Positions 48,622-57,022 of a stretch of DNA of 64,000 bases are shown in pieces. Each line of letters starts with the position of its first letter. The first letter of the stretch is position 1. The stretch is from Trueperaceae bacterium (GTDB lineage: Bacteria; Deinococcota; Deinococci; Deinococcales; Trueperaceae). The notes beneath the pieces were generated by a model that worked only from the letters and a program-made list of their open reading frames with translations, had not been told where the DNA came from and did no database searches. A program made the position numbers and the translations under genes. Where the stretch lies: the NCBI GenBank assembly GCA_023954415.1, contig JAMLIB010000004.1, positions 124,001-188,000 on the forward strand, written 5' to 3'.

Positions 48622-50535
48622 ATGGCTGGTGCGGACCTTGTGAAGCGTCGTCGTATGCGTGGCTGGCGTCTAGGCGGACGCCTGCTCGGCCTTGCCTTGG
48701 TGCTCGCCCTCGCGTCGTGCCAGACGGCGCCGCCGCCCGCCCCCGCCGCCGACCCGGAGTTCGACCAGGCCGCCGAGCTGGAGGCGCTGAACCTGCCGAT
48801 CGACGAGGCGCTGCGCGTGCGGTTCCTCCCCCCGCTCGCCAAGAAGGTCCCTACGGGCGACTTCGCTGGCGGCCTCGACCTCGAGATCAAGTTCTTCAAC
48901 GTGGACCCCGTGACGGGCGTCGCGAGCGGCGCGGCGCTCAGCGGCACGCTGTCCACCGCCAAACGCACGATCCTCACGCAAGGCACGACCTACGCCACGG
49001 TCTGGCTGGCGCTCGGCACGACCATCGACCGCAAGGCGAGCCAGTACCTGCGGGCCGAGATCCGCGCCGCCGGCGCCGGCAACGCGCCCGTCTGCAACGG
49101 CGCTTCGCAGGCCTGCCTCGGCTACCTCGACATCTTCGCGTTCAAGGGCCTCTTCCTCGGCCGTCAGGCGGTGCCGGACGGCTTCGTGCCCGTCCCGTCC
49201 GTGCTCGGCGTGCTGCCCATCGGCTTCAAGGTCCTGGCGCAGGCCGCCCCGCCCGTCGACGGCCCGCCGCCGGCCACGCTCGGTGAACTGACGAGCCTCT
49301 CGGGCGGCGCGTTCGACGAGCAGGCCGGCAACTGCGCCGCGTCGTTCCTCACGCGCCCAGGCCAGGGCCTACAGGCCGTCGGGGCCGGTCTACAGGCCGT
49401 CGGCGCCGTAGGCGGGCTGTTCCAGGGGCAGACGAGCAGCTTCAACGGCACGCTCGTCACGCCGGCACAAGTGGGTGACGAGCTGTACGGCCAGCTCCTC
49501 GGCGGCGGGAACAGCAAGCGGTCCGTCGTCTTCATAGTCGACGACTTCACGAACGGCTTCGAGTTGCCGGCGGCCGCCCTCCAACCGGGGGCGGACCTCG
49601 CTACGTTGACGGGGCAGTTCTCCCACGGCACCCTCGTCCTGCATCACGTCCTGGAGATCCTGGAGTCGATGGATCATGGCACCTCCAACGACGTCTACCT
49701 GATCTCCTCGGGCACCTTCGACGGCCAGCCTTACTACGAGTACGGTTACCTGGGCACCGAGTTCTTCGTCCAGGCCGTCGACGTCGGCCAGCTCAACACC
49801 GACAGCGTCGCCGACAGGCTGCAGGCCGCCATGCTGCATTACGGCGAGGTCGAGGGCGCCAGCGCGATGGTCGTGAACATGAGCTTCGCCGTCGTGCCGT
49901 GCAGCGTGCTTCAGGACTACAACGCCACGGCGGGGCTCGCGACCTTCCAGGACTACCTGACGGCGCTGGCGGCGAGCAACCACGTTGGCGCGCAGTACGT
50001 CGGCGACCTCGACGAGCTCGTCTCCACCCCCGTCGACCTCGGCAGCGACCCGCTCCTCTCCTTCACCGACTGCCCGCTGCCGAGCGTGAACGGTCAGTAC
50101 TGCGACGGTACGGGCCTCGACGAGGACTTCCCCAGCCTCGCGATCGTGCGGAGCCTGTTCCTGGTCGCCTCGTCGGGCAACTACGGCAACGGCTACCCGC
50201 TCTACCCGGCCGCGGCGACCAACGTCGTTAGCGTCGGGTCGCTGGCGGCCACCGCGGGTGGATACGCCGGGGCGAGCTACTCGAACCTGGCGGAGGTCGC
50301 CGCGCCCGGCGGGCTCTTCGAGCTCGCGTCGGGCGGGGGCAGCACCGTCGCGTACGCCGGCACGTCGTTCGCGGCGCCCATAGTGAGCCTCTTCCTCGGC
50401 ATAGACGGCATGAGCAACGTGCCCGTCTGCGGCGAGCCTGCCGCGGGAGAGCATCCGGCCCTGGCTTACGGCGGAACCGGCATGGTCCCGTTCTACGGGC
50501 CGAACAGCGCGCTGGCCGACGGCTGCTTCTACTGA
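48622..50535 (+). CDS. subtilisin-like (S8) lipoprotein
   Basis: A 637-residue exported protein. Basic start, then a lipoprotein signal ending in the lipobox LALASC (about residue 33), so it should be lipid-anchored. After a beta-rich N-terminal domain, a subtilase domain holds the triad in order: Asp307/308 in FIVDDF, His335 in FSHGTLVLH and Ser582 in AYAGTSFAAPIV, with oxyanion Asn520 in ASSGNYGN. Several Cys pairs are present. The sites are apart as in S8 enzymes but the domain has large insertions. The substrate is unknown. ATG at 48622 has GGAGGG upstream. It lies 137 bases after the cyclase stop and 6 bases before the SulP gene, so it is probably part of the same unit. Confidence 0.85.
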   Translation: MAGADLVKRRRMRGWRLGGRLLGLALVLALASCQTAPPPAPAADPEFDQAAELEALNLPIDEALRVRFLPPLAKKVPTGDFAGGLDLEIKFFNVDPVTGVASGAALSGTLSTAKRTILTQGTTYATVWLALGTTIDRKASQYLRAEIRAAGAGNAPVCNGASQACLGYLDIFAFKGLFLGRQAVPDGFVPVPSVLGVLPIGFKVLAQAAPPVDGPPPATLGELTSLSGGAFDEQAGNCAASFLTRPGQGLQAVGAGLQAVGAVGGLFQGQTSSFNGTLVTPAQVGDELYGQLLGGGNSKRSVVFIVDDFTNGFELPAAALQPGADLATLTGQFSHGTLVLHHVLEILESMDHGTSNDVYLISSGTFDGQPYYEYGYLGTEFFVQAVDVGQLNTDSVADRLQAAMLHYGEVEGASAMVVNMSFAVVPCSVLQDYNATAGLATFQDYLTALAASNHVGAQYVGDLDELVSTPVDLGSDPLLSFTDCPLPSVNGQYCDGTGLDEDFPSLAIVRSLFLVASSGNYGNGYPLYPAAATNVVSVGSLAATAGGYAGASYSNLAEVAAPGGLFELASGGGSTVAYAGTSFAAPIVSLFLGIDGMSNVPVCGEPAAGEHPALAYGGTGMVPFYGPNSALADGCFY

Positions 50536-50541
50536 GCCCTT

Positions 50542-52824
50542 GTGCCCGGCCCCGTGCGGCGCAAGGGATCCCTCGCGGCTTCCGAGGTGAGTGCGGCGGA
50601 GCCTCGGTCGGGTAAGGCGCGCTCCGGCGCCGGGCGTGCCTTCTCCGTGGCCTGGTTCGTGCAGAACACGAGCGTCGGCCTGGTGCTCGGCGCCCTGGCG
50701 ATCACCATGGACATCTCGCTAGCCGCCCTCCTGTACGGCGGCCAGCCCGAGTACCTCGGGCGCGGCATCGGGCTCGTGTTGCTCGGCGGGGCCATGCTCC
50801 CTCTCGTGGTCACGCTCCTCACCTCGTTGCCCGGGATCTTCGCCAACGCGCAGGACGCGCCAGCCGCCGTGCTCGGCGCTCTGGCGGCGGCGCTCGGCAC
50901 GCAGGTGGTGGCCGGAGCCCCGCTAGCCGGCGAGGAGCGGTTCTTCACGATGGTCGCCATCGCGGCCTGCACCGCCCTGGCGACCGGGGTCGTGTTCATG
51001 CTGTTCGGCCTCTTCCGGCTCGGCAGCCTCGTGCGGTACCTGCCCTACCCTGTATTGGGCGGCTTCATGGCCGGAACGGGCTGGCTCCTCCTCACGGGCG
51101 GGGTGGGCGTCATGTCCGGCGTCAGGCCCAGCCTGCACTACCTCACCGACCTCCTCGCGGCCGACAGGCTCGTGCTGTGGGCGCCGGGCGTCGCGCTCGC
51201 CGTCACCCTGTTGGTGCTCACGCGCCTCTACCGCCACTTCCTCGTCTGGCCCGTCACGATGCTGATCGTCACCATCGGCTTCTACGTCGTCATGGCCGTC
51301 ACGGGCGGCGACGTGGACGGCTGGCGCGCGCGCGGCCTTCTGCTCGGGCCGTTCCCCGCCGGCTCCCTGCTGGCCCCGTTCAAGGCCTCCGAGCTGCAGG
51401 CGGTGCGGTGGGACGTCGTGCTCGATCACCTGCCCACCATGGCCTCCGCGATACTCATCGCGTTGATCGCGCTCCTGCTGAACGCCATCGGCGTCGAGCG
51501 GGTGACGGGGCGCAAGGGCGACCTCAACCGCGAGCTCCGCGCCGCCGGCCTCGGCAACCTGCTGGCCGGCGGGCTCGGCGGCTCCCCCGGCTACCAGAGC
51601 CTGAGCTTCTCGACGTTCAACTTCACCGCCGGCACCGGCTCACGCTACGCTCCCATCGTCGCCGTCGGCGCCATGGCCGCGTGCCTCCTGTTCGGCGCCG
51701 GGGTCGTGGCGCTCGTGCCGAAGGCTGTCGTGGGCGGCCTGCTGGCGTACTTCGGCCTCAAGTTCCTCCACCAGTGGCTCTACGAGGCGCTCTTCGACCT
51801 GCCGCTCAGCGAGTACCTAGTGGTGGTCGCCATCCTCGCTGTCATCGTCGTGGCGGGGGTGTTGCCCGGCGTCGGGGTCGGTCTCGTCCTCACCGTCGTC
51901 CTGTTCGTGATCAGCTCGAGCCGCACGGACGCCGTCAGGTACGCGCTTGGCGGCGCCGACCTGCGCTCGCGCGTCACGCGCAGCGCGGCGGAACTGGCGC
52001 GCCTGGCCGAGCACGGCGGCGAGCTCATGGTCGTGCAGCTCCAGGGGTTCCTGTTCTTCGGGACCGCCACCGCGCTGCTCGAACGCCTGGAACGCCGCGT
52101 GCGCTCCGGGCCGCCCGTGCGGTCGGTCATCCTAGACTTCTCGCGCGTGTCGGGGGTCGACGCCACCGGCCTGGCGACGATCGAGGACGTCTTCAAGCTC
52201 GGCGAGAGCTCCGGGTTCGAACTGCTGCTCAGCGCCGTGCCGGAGCGCCTCTACCGGCGCCTCGGTCGGCGGCGGCAGGGCGGTGAGGAGGCCGGCGCGG
52301 CGTTCCGTTTCGCCAAGCTCGACACGGCGCTCGAGCACGCCGAGGAGCGGCTGCTCGAGCGCTGGGACGCGAAACGCGACGCGCGCGGCACCGAGGCCGA
52401 CGCGGTCGCCTACTACTCCGGCGCCGGCTTCGACTTCGCCGACCTGTTGCCCTACCTGACCCGCAGGGAGCTGCGCGCCGGCGAGGTGCTCATCCACAAG
52501 GGCGACAAGGCGGACGAGCTCTACTTCCTCGTCGAGGGCCAGATGACCGCGGTAGCGGAAGGCGGAAACGGCGCGACCACGCGCCTGGAGACCCTACGCT
52601 CCGGCGGGCTGCTCGGCGAGCTCGGGTTCTACCGCGGTGGGCTGCGTAGCGCAACGGTGCGCGCCGACCGCGAATCGACGCTGCTGGTGCTGGGCGAGGC
52701 GGCCCTGGCGCGGCTCACGGCCGAGGCCCCCGGACTGGCCGCCGACCTGCACCGTGAGGTGGCGCGGCTCATGGCCGGTCGCGTGCTGCACCTGATGGCG
52801 GCCGTCGACGCTTTGGAGCGCTAG
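50542..52824 (+). CDS. SulP-family anion transporter with STAS and cyclic-nucleotide-binding domains
   Basis: A 760-residue protein. Residues 35-440 form the SulP membrane domain (about 12-14 helices; GLGNLLAGGLGGSPGYQSLSFS is the SulP substrate-site region). A STAS domain follows (about 490-570; VRSVILDFSRVSGVDATGLATIEDV), then a CAP/CRP-type cyclic-nucleotide domain (about 625-745; LRAGEVLIHKGDKADELYFLVEGQMTAV ... LLGELGFYRGGLRSATVRADRES). The phosphate-binding cassette keeps the Glu and Arg that bind cNMP in active domains. SulP proteins move sulfate, bicarbonate or dicarboxylates with Na+ or H+. With a cyclase of the soluble-AC type two genes upstream, cAMP regulation of transport is a natural suggestion. 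GTG start; the stop overlaps the convergent gene by 4 bases. Confidence 0.9.
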   Translation: MPGPVRRKGSLAASEVSAAEPRSGKARSGAGRAFSVAWFVQNTSVGLVLGALAITMDISLAALLYGGQPEYLGRGIGLVLLGGAMLPLVVTLLTSLPGIFANAQDAPAAVLGALAAALGTQVVAGAPLAGEERFFTMVAIAACTALATGVVFMLFGLFRLGSLVRYLPYPVLGGFMAGTGWLLLTGGVGVMSGVRPSLHYLTDLLAADRLVLWAPGVALAVTLLVLTRLYRHFLVWPVTMLIVTIGFYVVMAVTGGDVDGWRARGLLLGPFPAGSLLAPFKASELQAVRWDVVLDHLPTMASAILIALIALLLNAIGVERVTGRKGDLNRELRAAGLGNLLAGGLGGSPGYQSLSFSTFNFTAGTGSRYAPIVAVGAMAACLLFGAGVVALVPKAVVGGLLAYFGLKFLHQWLYEALFDLPLSEYLVVVAILAVIVVAGVLPGVGVGLVLTVVLFVISSSRTDAVRYALGGADLRSRVTRSAAELARLAEHGGELMVVQLQGFLFFGTATALLERLERRVRSGPPVRSVILDFSRVSGVDATGLATIEDVFKLGESSGFELLLSAVPERLYRRLGRRRQGGEEAGAAFRFAKLDTALEHAEERLLERWDAKRDARGTEADAVAYYSGAGFDFADLLPYLTRRELRAGEVLIHKGDKADELYFLVEGQMTAVAEGGNGATTRLETLRSGGLLGELGFYRGGLRSATVRADRESTLLVLGEAALARLTAEAPGLAADLHREVARLMAGRVLHLMAAVDALER

Positions 52825-54044
52825 CGGGCCAGCTCCTCGACCAGGCGTCGGCCGAGCGCCTCGGCGAGCGTGGCGGCGCGGAGGAAGCCGCGCCCTCCCA
52901 GTGCCCCGAGCACGTGGACGTTGCGCGTCAGGCGCCGCGCTACCGGCTCGCCCGACGGGCGCTTGGCACGCGCGCCCACCCAGCGCCGCACGACGCGCGC
53001 GCCGGCCACGCCCGGCACCTGCCAGGCCAACGCGGAGACGAGCGGGTGCGGCGGGCGGGCCACGCCGGCCACGCCATCGCCCTCCGCTCCGCCATCGCCC
53101 TCCGGCGCCGGTCCCGACCACTGCTCGTGAGGCCAGGCCGGTGCCGGCGCGGCGGAGTGGCCGCCCGTGACATAGACCTCGGCCATGCCGGCGGGGCCGA
53201 CCGGCCCGAACGCCGCGACGACTGCGCCGGCGAGCGGGTAGGGCGCCGCGACCGGCGCGCTGAGGACCAAGGCCTCGCCCCACACCGTCTCGAACGCCGG
53301 TTGCCTGAGGCCGGGGCGCGTCGCGGCGCCCGTGCAGAGCACCGCCTTGCGGGCGACGATCGCGCCGCCGTCGATCGTCGCGCTCACGCCCGTGACCGTC
53401 TCGCTCAGGCCGCCGACGTCGATGCCGCGCCGCGTCCGGCCGCCGGCCGCCGCCGCGCCCGCCTCGAGCGCGCCGAGGAGCAGCGCCGGGCGTACCCACC
53501 CGCCGCGCTCGACGAGCATGGCGCCGAACGGAGCGTGGTAGACGGGGTCGACCGCGCCCGGCTCGAGCCACGTCGTGTCGGGCAGGCGCCGCCAGGCGCG
53601 CGCCTGGCGCGGGTTGTCCGCTACGCGCAGCACGCCGCTCCGCGTGGCGCCCGGTTCGTGGCCCGCCGCTTCCAGCTCCGCCACCAGCCGCCAGAAGGCG
53701 GCCAACCCTTCCTGGTCGGCGAGCGACGACCGGCCGCTGCGGCCGCGGTTGGGGTTGAGGAGCGCGGCAGGGACGCTGGAAGCGCCGGAGGCGCCCTCCG
53801 CGCCGGCATCCACGAGCAGCGAGTCCACCCCGGAGCGCGCTAGGTAGTAATGCAACGTGGCGCCCGCTATCCCCCCGCCGATGACTAGCACGTCGACGGC
53901 CGCATGCGCGGTCCCTTCGCTGCCCGTCTCGCCGCTGACCTCGCCGCCGACTTCGTCGAGGAGACCGCTTCCGAACCGGGCAGCGGGTCCGCCACGGAAC
54001 CCGCTGCCTGACGGGCTCGTGCCCCCGCTCTCGAGCCCGTTCAT
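52821..54044 (-). CDS. FAD-dependent oxidase of tRNA modification (MnmC C-domain, stand-alone)
   Basis: A 407-residue DAO-family flavoprotein. The FAD fold is VDVLVIGGGIAGATLHYYLARSGVDSLLVDA, followed by SSVPAALLNPNRGRSG and C-terminal RWVGARAKRPSGEPV and HVLGALGGRGFLRAATLAEAL. In E. coli MnmC a DAO domain is fused behind the methyltransferase and converts cmnm5s2U34 to nm5s2U34. Here it is a separate protein encoded immediately downstream of the mnmD gene, with a 4-base overlap. The assignment rests on that pairing; without it the protein could be a general glycine/D-amino-acid oxidase. The first 45 residues are Gly/Ser-rich and likely not conserved. Stop overlaps the convergent SulP gene by 4 bases. 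Confidence 0.8.
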   Translation of the reverse strand: MNGLESGGTSPSGSGFRGGPAARFGSGLLDEVGGEVSGETGSEGTAHAAVDVLVIGGGIAGATLHYYLARSGVDSLLVDAGAEGASGASSVPAALLNPNRGRSGRSSLADQEGLAAFWRLVAELEAAGHEPGATRSGVLRVADNPRQARAWRRLPDTTWLEPGAVDPVYHAPFGAMLVERGGWVRPALLLGALEAGAAAAGGRTRRGIDVGGLSETVTGVSATIDGGAIVARKAVLCTGAATRPGLRQPAFETVWGEALVLSAPVAAPYPLAGAVVAAFGPVGPAGMAEVYVTGGHSAAPAPAWPHEQWSGPAPEGDGGAEGDGVAGVARPPHPLVSALAWQVPGVAGARVVRRWVGARAKRPSGEPVARRLTRNVHVLGALGGRGFLRAATLAEALGRRLVEELAR

Positions 54045-54811
54045 GCCGCCGGCCTGCGCGCCACGAGGACCTCGCGCTTGCCGCCCACCGGTCCGGGCGC
54101 CTTGGCGACCTCCAGGCCCTCGTCCGCGAGCGCCCGGCGCACGGCGCCGGCGACGCAGAAGCTGACGAGCCTACCGTCGGGCTTGAGGACGCGCGCCAGG
54201 CGGGCGAGGAACGCGCCGGACCAGAGCCCGGGCGCGTTGGCCGGGCCGAAGGAGTCGTGGTACACGGCGTCGACCTGGGGGAGATCGCCGGCCTCCCATG
54301 CCGAGGACAGGGCGTCGCCGACGAACAGCTCCAGACTGACGCGGTCGTGCTCGAAGGCGTGCCAGCCTGCCCGCGCGCTCATACCGAGACCGGCGCGCCA
54401 GGCGATCAGGGCTTCGGGCAGTCGGGACGGGGCCAGCAGCTCGGCGTAGCGCAGCTCGCGCAGCGTCGCCGCGCTCGGGGGCGCCAGCTCCAGCGCCCGG
54501 TAGCGCAGCGCGGCGCCGCTCTCCACCGCGGCGGTCGCGCTCACGAGGAAGTTGAGGCCGGTACCGAAGCCGACCTCGAGCACGTCCGCGCCCCACCCAC
54601 GGGCGAGGCGGTCGGCGACGCCGCTCCCCTCGAGGTAGACGCTTCTTGCCTCGCTGAGGGCACCGTGGAGCGACTTGTACGCCTCACCGATAGGGGAGGC
54701 GAGGGTGCGGGACCCGTCGGCCGTGACGACCACCGCCGGTGCACGCGACTGCGTCATGGCGAGCTCACCGTGCGATGCTACCGCCTCACCCGGGCGCAGT
54801 GTTCTCACCAT
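54041..54811 (-). CDS. mnmD: tRNA 5-(aminomethyl)-2-thiouridine methyltransferase MnmD
   Basis: A 256-residue Rossmann-type methyltransferase of the MnmC N-domain family (DUF752). The conserved DGS-x-TL...GEAYKSLHGALSEARSVYLEGSGVADRL block leads to the AdoMet site VLEVGFGTGLNFL. VDAVYHDSFGPANAPGLWSGAFLARLARVLKPDGRLVSFCVAGAVRRAL includes the catalytic DSF segment. It converts nm5s2U34 to mnm5s2U34 in tRNAs. It is separate from the oxidase, unlike E. coli MnmC. The first 18 residues may not be translated: the ATG at 54757 gives MTQSRAPAVVVTADGSRTL with a fair ribosome site. Confidence 0.88.
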   Translation of the reverse strand: MVRTLRPGEAVASHGELAMTQSRAPAVVVTADGSRTLASPIGEAYKSLHGALSEARSVYLEGSGVADRLARGWGADVLEVGFGTGLNFLVSATAAVESGAALRYRALELAPPSAATLRELRYAELLAPSRLPEALIAWRAGLGMSARAGWHAFEHDRVSLELFVGDALSSAWEAGDLPQVDAVYHDSFGPANAPGLWSGAFLARLARVLKPDGRLVSFCVAGAVRRALADEGLEVAKAPGPVGGKREVLVARRPAA

Positions 54812-54862
54812 GTCGGGCGCTAGACTTGGAACGTCCGGCAGTGCCGGGCAGAATACGAGAAG

Positions 54863-55831
54863 ATGCTGCGTTTCCTCCAGCTAGCCGGCGAAGCAGTCGC
54901 TAACACGTACCGGGCCGTCGTCGAGTGGGTGTCGACGGTGCTGGGCGGCTCGTCGGACCCGACGGCATGGACCGCTACCGTATGGTCGGCCGCCGGTCTG
55001 GCGCTCCTGCTCGTCGTCCTCGTGCTACTGCTTGTCGCGGCGGCCAGGCGGCGCAGGCGCCGTCGCTTCGTGCCCGAGATGATGATGTCGCACGGCGAGA
55101 TCGCGCTACTCGGTGACGGGGATCGGGCGTTCGTCGAGAGCAAGGTCGACGGCAGCCTCGACTCGCGTCTCGAGGCGCCGGCCGGCGGCAAGTACCTGCT
55201 CAAGCTGGCCCTGAGCAACCTGAACCCCTACCCGGTGCAACTGCTGGAGCTCGCGGTGCGCGCGGGGCGCGGCGGGTTGCCCGTCGTCGCGGAGGCGGGC
55301 GCCGTCGTGCCGCCCAACGGCGCGGTCGACGTGGCCGCCGACCTCTTCGACCTCCCGGGCCACGGCGGAGTCATCGAGCTGTACCTCTACTCCAACAAGC
55401 TCAAGGCCCGGACCTTCAGGCTGGCCGCACCCCTCGAGTGGGAGCCGTGGGCGAGGCGCTACCGGGTGAAGGCGCTCGAGGGGCGCACGGAGGCCGCCCC
55501 GAGGCTCGCCTCGGAGGACCGCAGGCGGTTCGAGGGGCTGGAGTATGCGCGCGAGCGGCGGCAGGCCAGACGTGCTGCCTTCGCCGGGGTCGTCCGGGAG
55601 CGGACGGACGGTCTCAGGCGGCAGGTGGAGGGTTACCGCGCCGCCCGCGCGGAACGCGACCGCTCGGCGGCGTCGGCCGCCGCCCGCGCCACGGACGAGA
55701 CGCGGCCGCCTGTCGGTGGTTCCACGCCGGTTCCCGCCACCGGGTCCGAGTCTGGCGCGCCAACGTCGGGTTCGCCCACGCTACCGGACGCCCCGGTGAA
55801 GCGCGGTCTGCAGTTCCCGGACGAGTTCTAG
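54863..55831 (+). CDS. single-pass membrane protein of unknown function
   Basis: A 322-residue protein. A membrane helix at about 43-60 (AAGLALLLVVLVLLLVAA) is followed by RRRRRRR, predicting a short outside N-terminus and a cytoplasmic body. Residues 75-190 form a beta-sandwich-like domain (KYLLKLALSNLNPYPVQLLELAVRAG... GVIELYLYSNKLKARTFRLA), and a charged helical, then Pro/Ser/Gly-rich tail ends in KRGLQFPDEF. I recognise no family. The domain's strand pattern resembles protein-binding or accessory immunoglobulin-like domains, but this is only a fold guess. TAGACT lies 33-38 nt upstream. Confidence 0.65.
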   Translation: MLRFLQLAGEAVANTYRAVVEWVSTVLGGSSDPTAWTATVWSAAGLALLLVVLVLLLVAAARRRRRRRFVPEMMMSHGEIALLGDGDRAFVESKVDGSLDSRLEAPAGGKYLLKLALSNLNPYPVQLLELAVRAGRGGLPVVAEAGAVVPPNGAVDVAADLFDLPGHGGVIELYLYSNKLKARTFRLAAPLEWEPWARRYRVKALEGRTEAAPRLASEDRRRFEGLEYARERRQARRAAFAGVVRERTDGLRRQVEGYRAARAERDRSAASAAARATDETRPPVGGSTPVPATGSESGAPTSGSPTLPDAPVKRGLQFPDEF

Positions 55832-55909
55832 AACCGGTAGCCGCGCTGCCGCCGGCGCGGGGCCGGTCGGGGGCGCCGGCGGCATATGCTGGGCGGCCGG
55901 AGGCTCCTC

Positions 55910-57022
55910 ATGAAGATCGAACGCGTGGAACTGCGCGCACTGGCGGTGGACATCAAGTTCCGTTTCGAGACCAGCTTCGGCGTCGAGCGCGACCTGCACA
56001 AGGTCCTGCTCGTCCTGCACTCTGGCGGGTTGGAAGGTTACGGCGAGGTCACGGCCAACCGCGTCCCCGGCTACAGCTACGAGACGGCGTCCGTGGCCTG
56101 GACGGCCCTCGAGGAGTACGTCCTCCCGCGCGTCGTCGGGCGCGACTTCCAGACGCCCGCCCAACTGCTCGCCGCCATCAAGGGCATCCGCGGCCACAAC
56201 ATGGCCGTGGCGGCGCTCGAGACGGCGTTCTGGGACCTGCAGGCCAAGGCGGCCGGGCTGCCGCTCTGGCGCCTCCTGGGCGGCGCGCGCGAGGTCATCG
56301 AGGTCGGCGCCTCGCTCGGCATCCAGGCCACGACGGAGGCGACGGTCGCCGAGGCCCAGCACCACGTCGCGGAAGGGTACAAGCGCCTGAAGTTCAAGAT
56401 CAAGCCGGGCTGGGACGTGGTTCCGCTCCGCGCCGTCAGGGACGCGCTGCCTGACACGCACCTGACGGTCGACGCCAACAGCGCCTACCGGCTGACCGAC
56501 GCGCGCGTGTTCCGCGAGCTCGACGAGCTCGGGCTCGACTACATCGAGCAGCCGCTCGCGCACGACGACCTCGTGGACCACGCCAAGCTCCAGTCTTTGC
56601 TCCTCACGCCCATCTGCCTCGACGAGTCCGTGCACTCGGCGGCCGACGCCCGCAAGGGGTTGGCGCTGGACGCCGGCCGCGTCATCAACGTCAAGCTTGG
56701 GCGCGTGCGCGGTCACCTGGAGGCGCGGCGGGTGCACGACGTGGCCCTAGCCTTCGGCGCGCCGGTGTGGTGCGGCGGCATGCTCGAGCTCGGGGTGGGC
56801 CGCGCGCACAACCTGCACATGAGCACGCTCGAGAACTACACGCTCCCTGGTGACACCGCCAGCGCCAGCCGCTACTGGGGCGACGACGACATCGTCGAGC
56901 AGCGGCTCGACGCCGTCGACGGCGTTCAGCGCCTGCCGAGCGACGGCCCCGGCCTTGGCGTCACGCTACGTCAGGACCTGGTCGAGCGTTTCACCGTGAG
57001 GCGCCACGTCGCTCAGGGTTGA
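55910..57022 (+). CDS. menC: o-succinylbenzoate synthase / N-acylamino acid racemase (MenC/NAAAR family)
   Basis: A 370-residue enolase-superfamily enzyme. The barrel motifs are KRLKFKIKPGWD (KxK catalytic lysines), VDANSAYR, YIEQPL and CLDESVHS (metal ligands D, E, D), INVKLGRVRG (second catalytic Lys) and WCGGMLELGVGRAHNLHMST, the signature of the OSBS/NSAR group. Deinococcus and Thermus members catalyse both o-succinylbenzoate synthesis for menaquinone and N-acylamino acid racemisation. No other men genes are adjacent, so either role is possible. ATG at 55910 has GGAGG 6 nt upstream, with a TATGCT box at 55885-55890. Its last 57 bases overlap the convergent NADH dehydrogenase gene. Confidence 0.9.
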   Translation: MKIERVELRALAVDIKFRFETSFGVERDLHKVLLVLHSGGLEGYGEVTANRVPGYSYETASVAWTALEEYVLPRVVGRDFQTPAQLLAAIKGIRGHNMAVAALETAFWDLQAKAAGLPLWRLLGGAREVIEVGASLGIQATTEATVAEAQHHVAEGYKRLKFKIKPGWDVVPLRAVRDALPDTHLTVDANSAYRLTDARVFRELDELGLDYIEQPLAHDDLVDHAKLQSLLLTPICLDESVHSAADARKGLALDAGRVINVKLGRVRGHLEARRVHDVALAFGAPVWCGGMLELGVGRAHNLHMSTLENYTLPGDTASASRYWGDDDIVEQRLDAVDGVQRLPSDGPGLGVTLRQDLVERFTVRRHVAQG

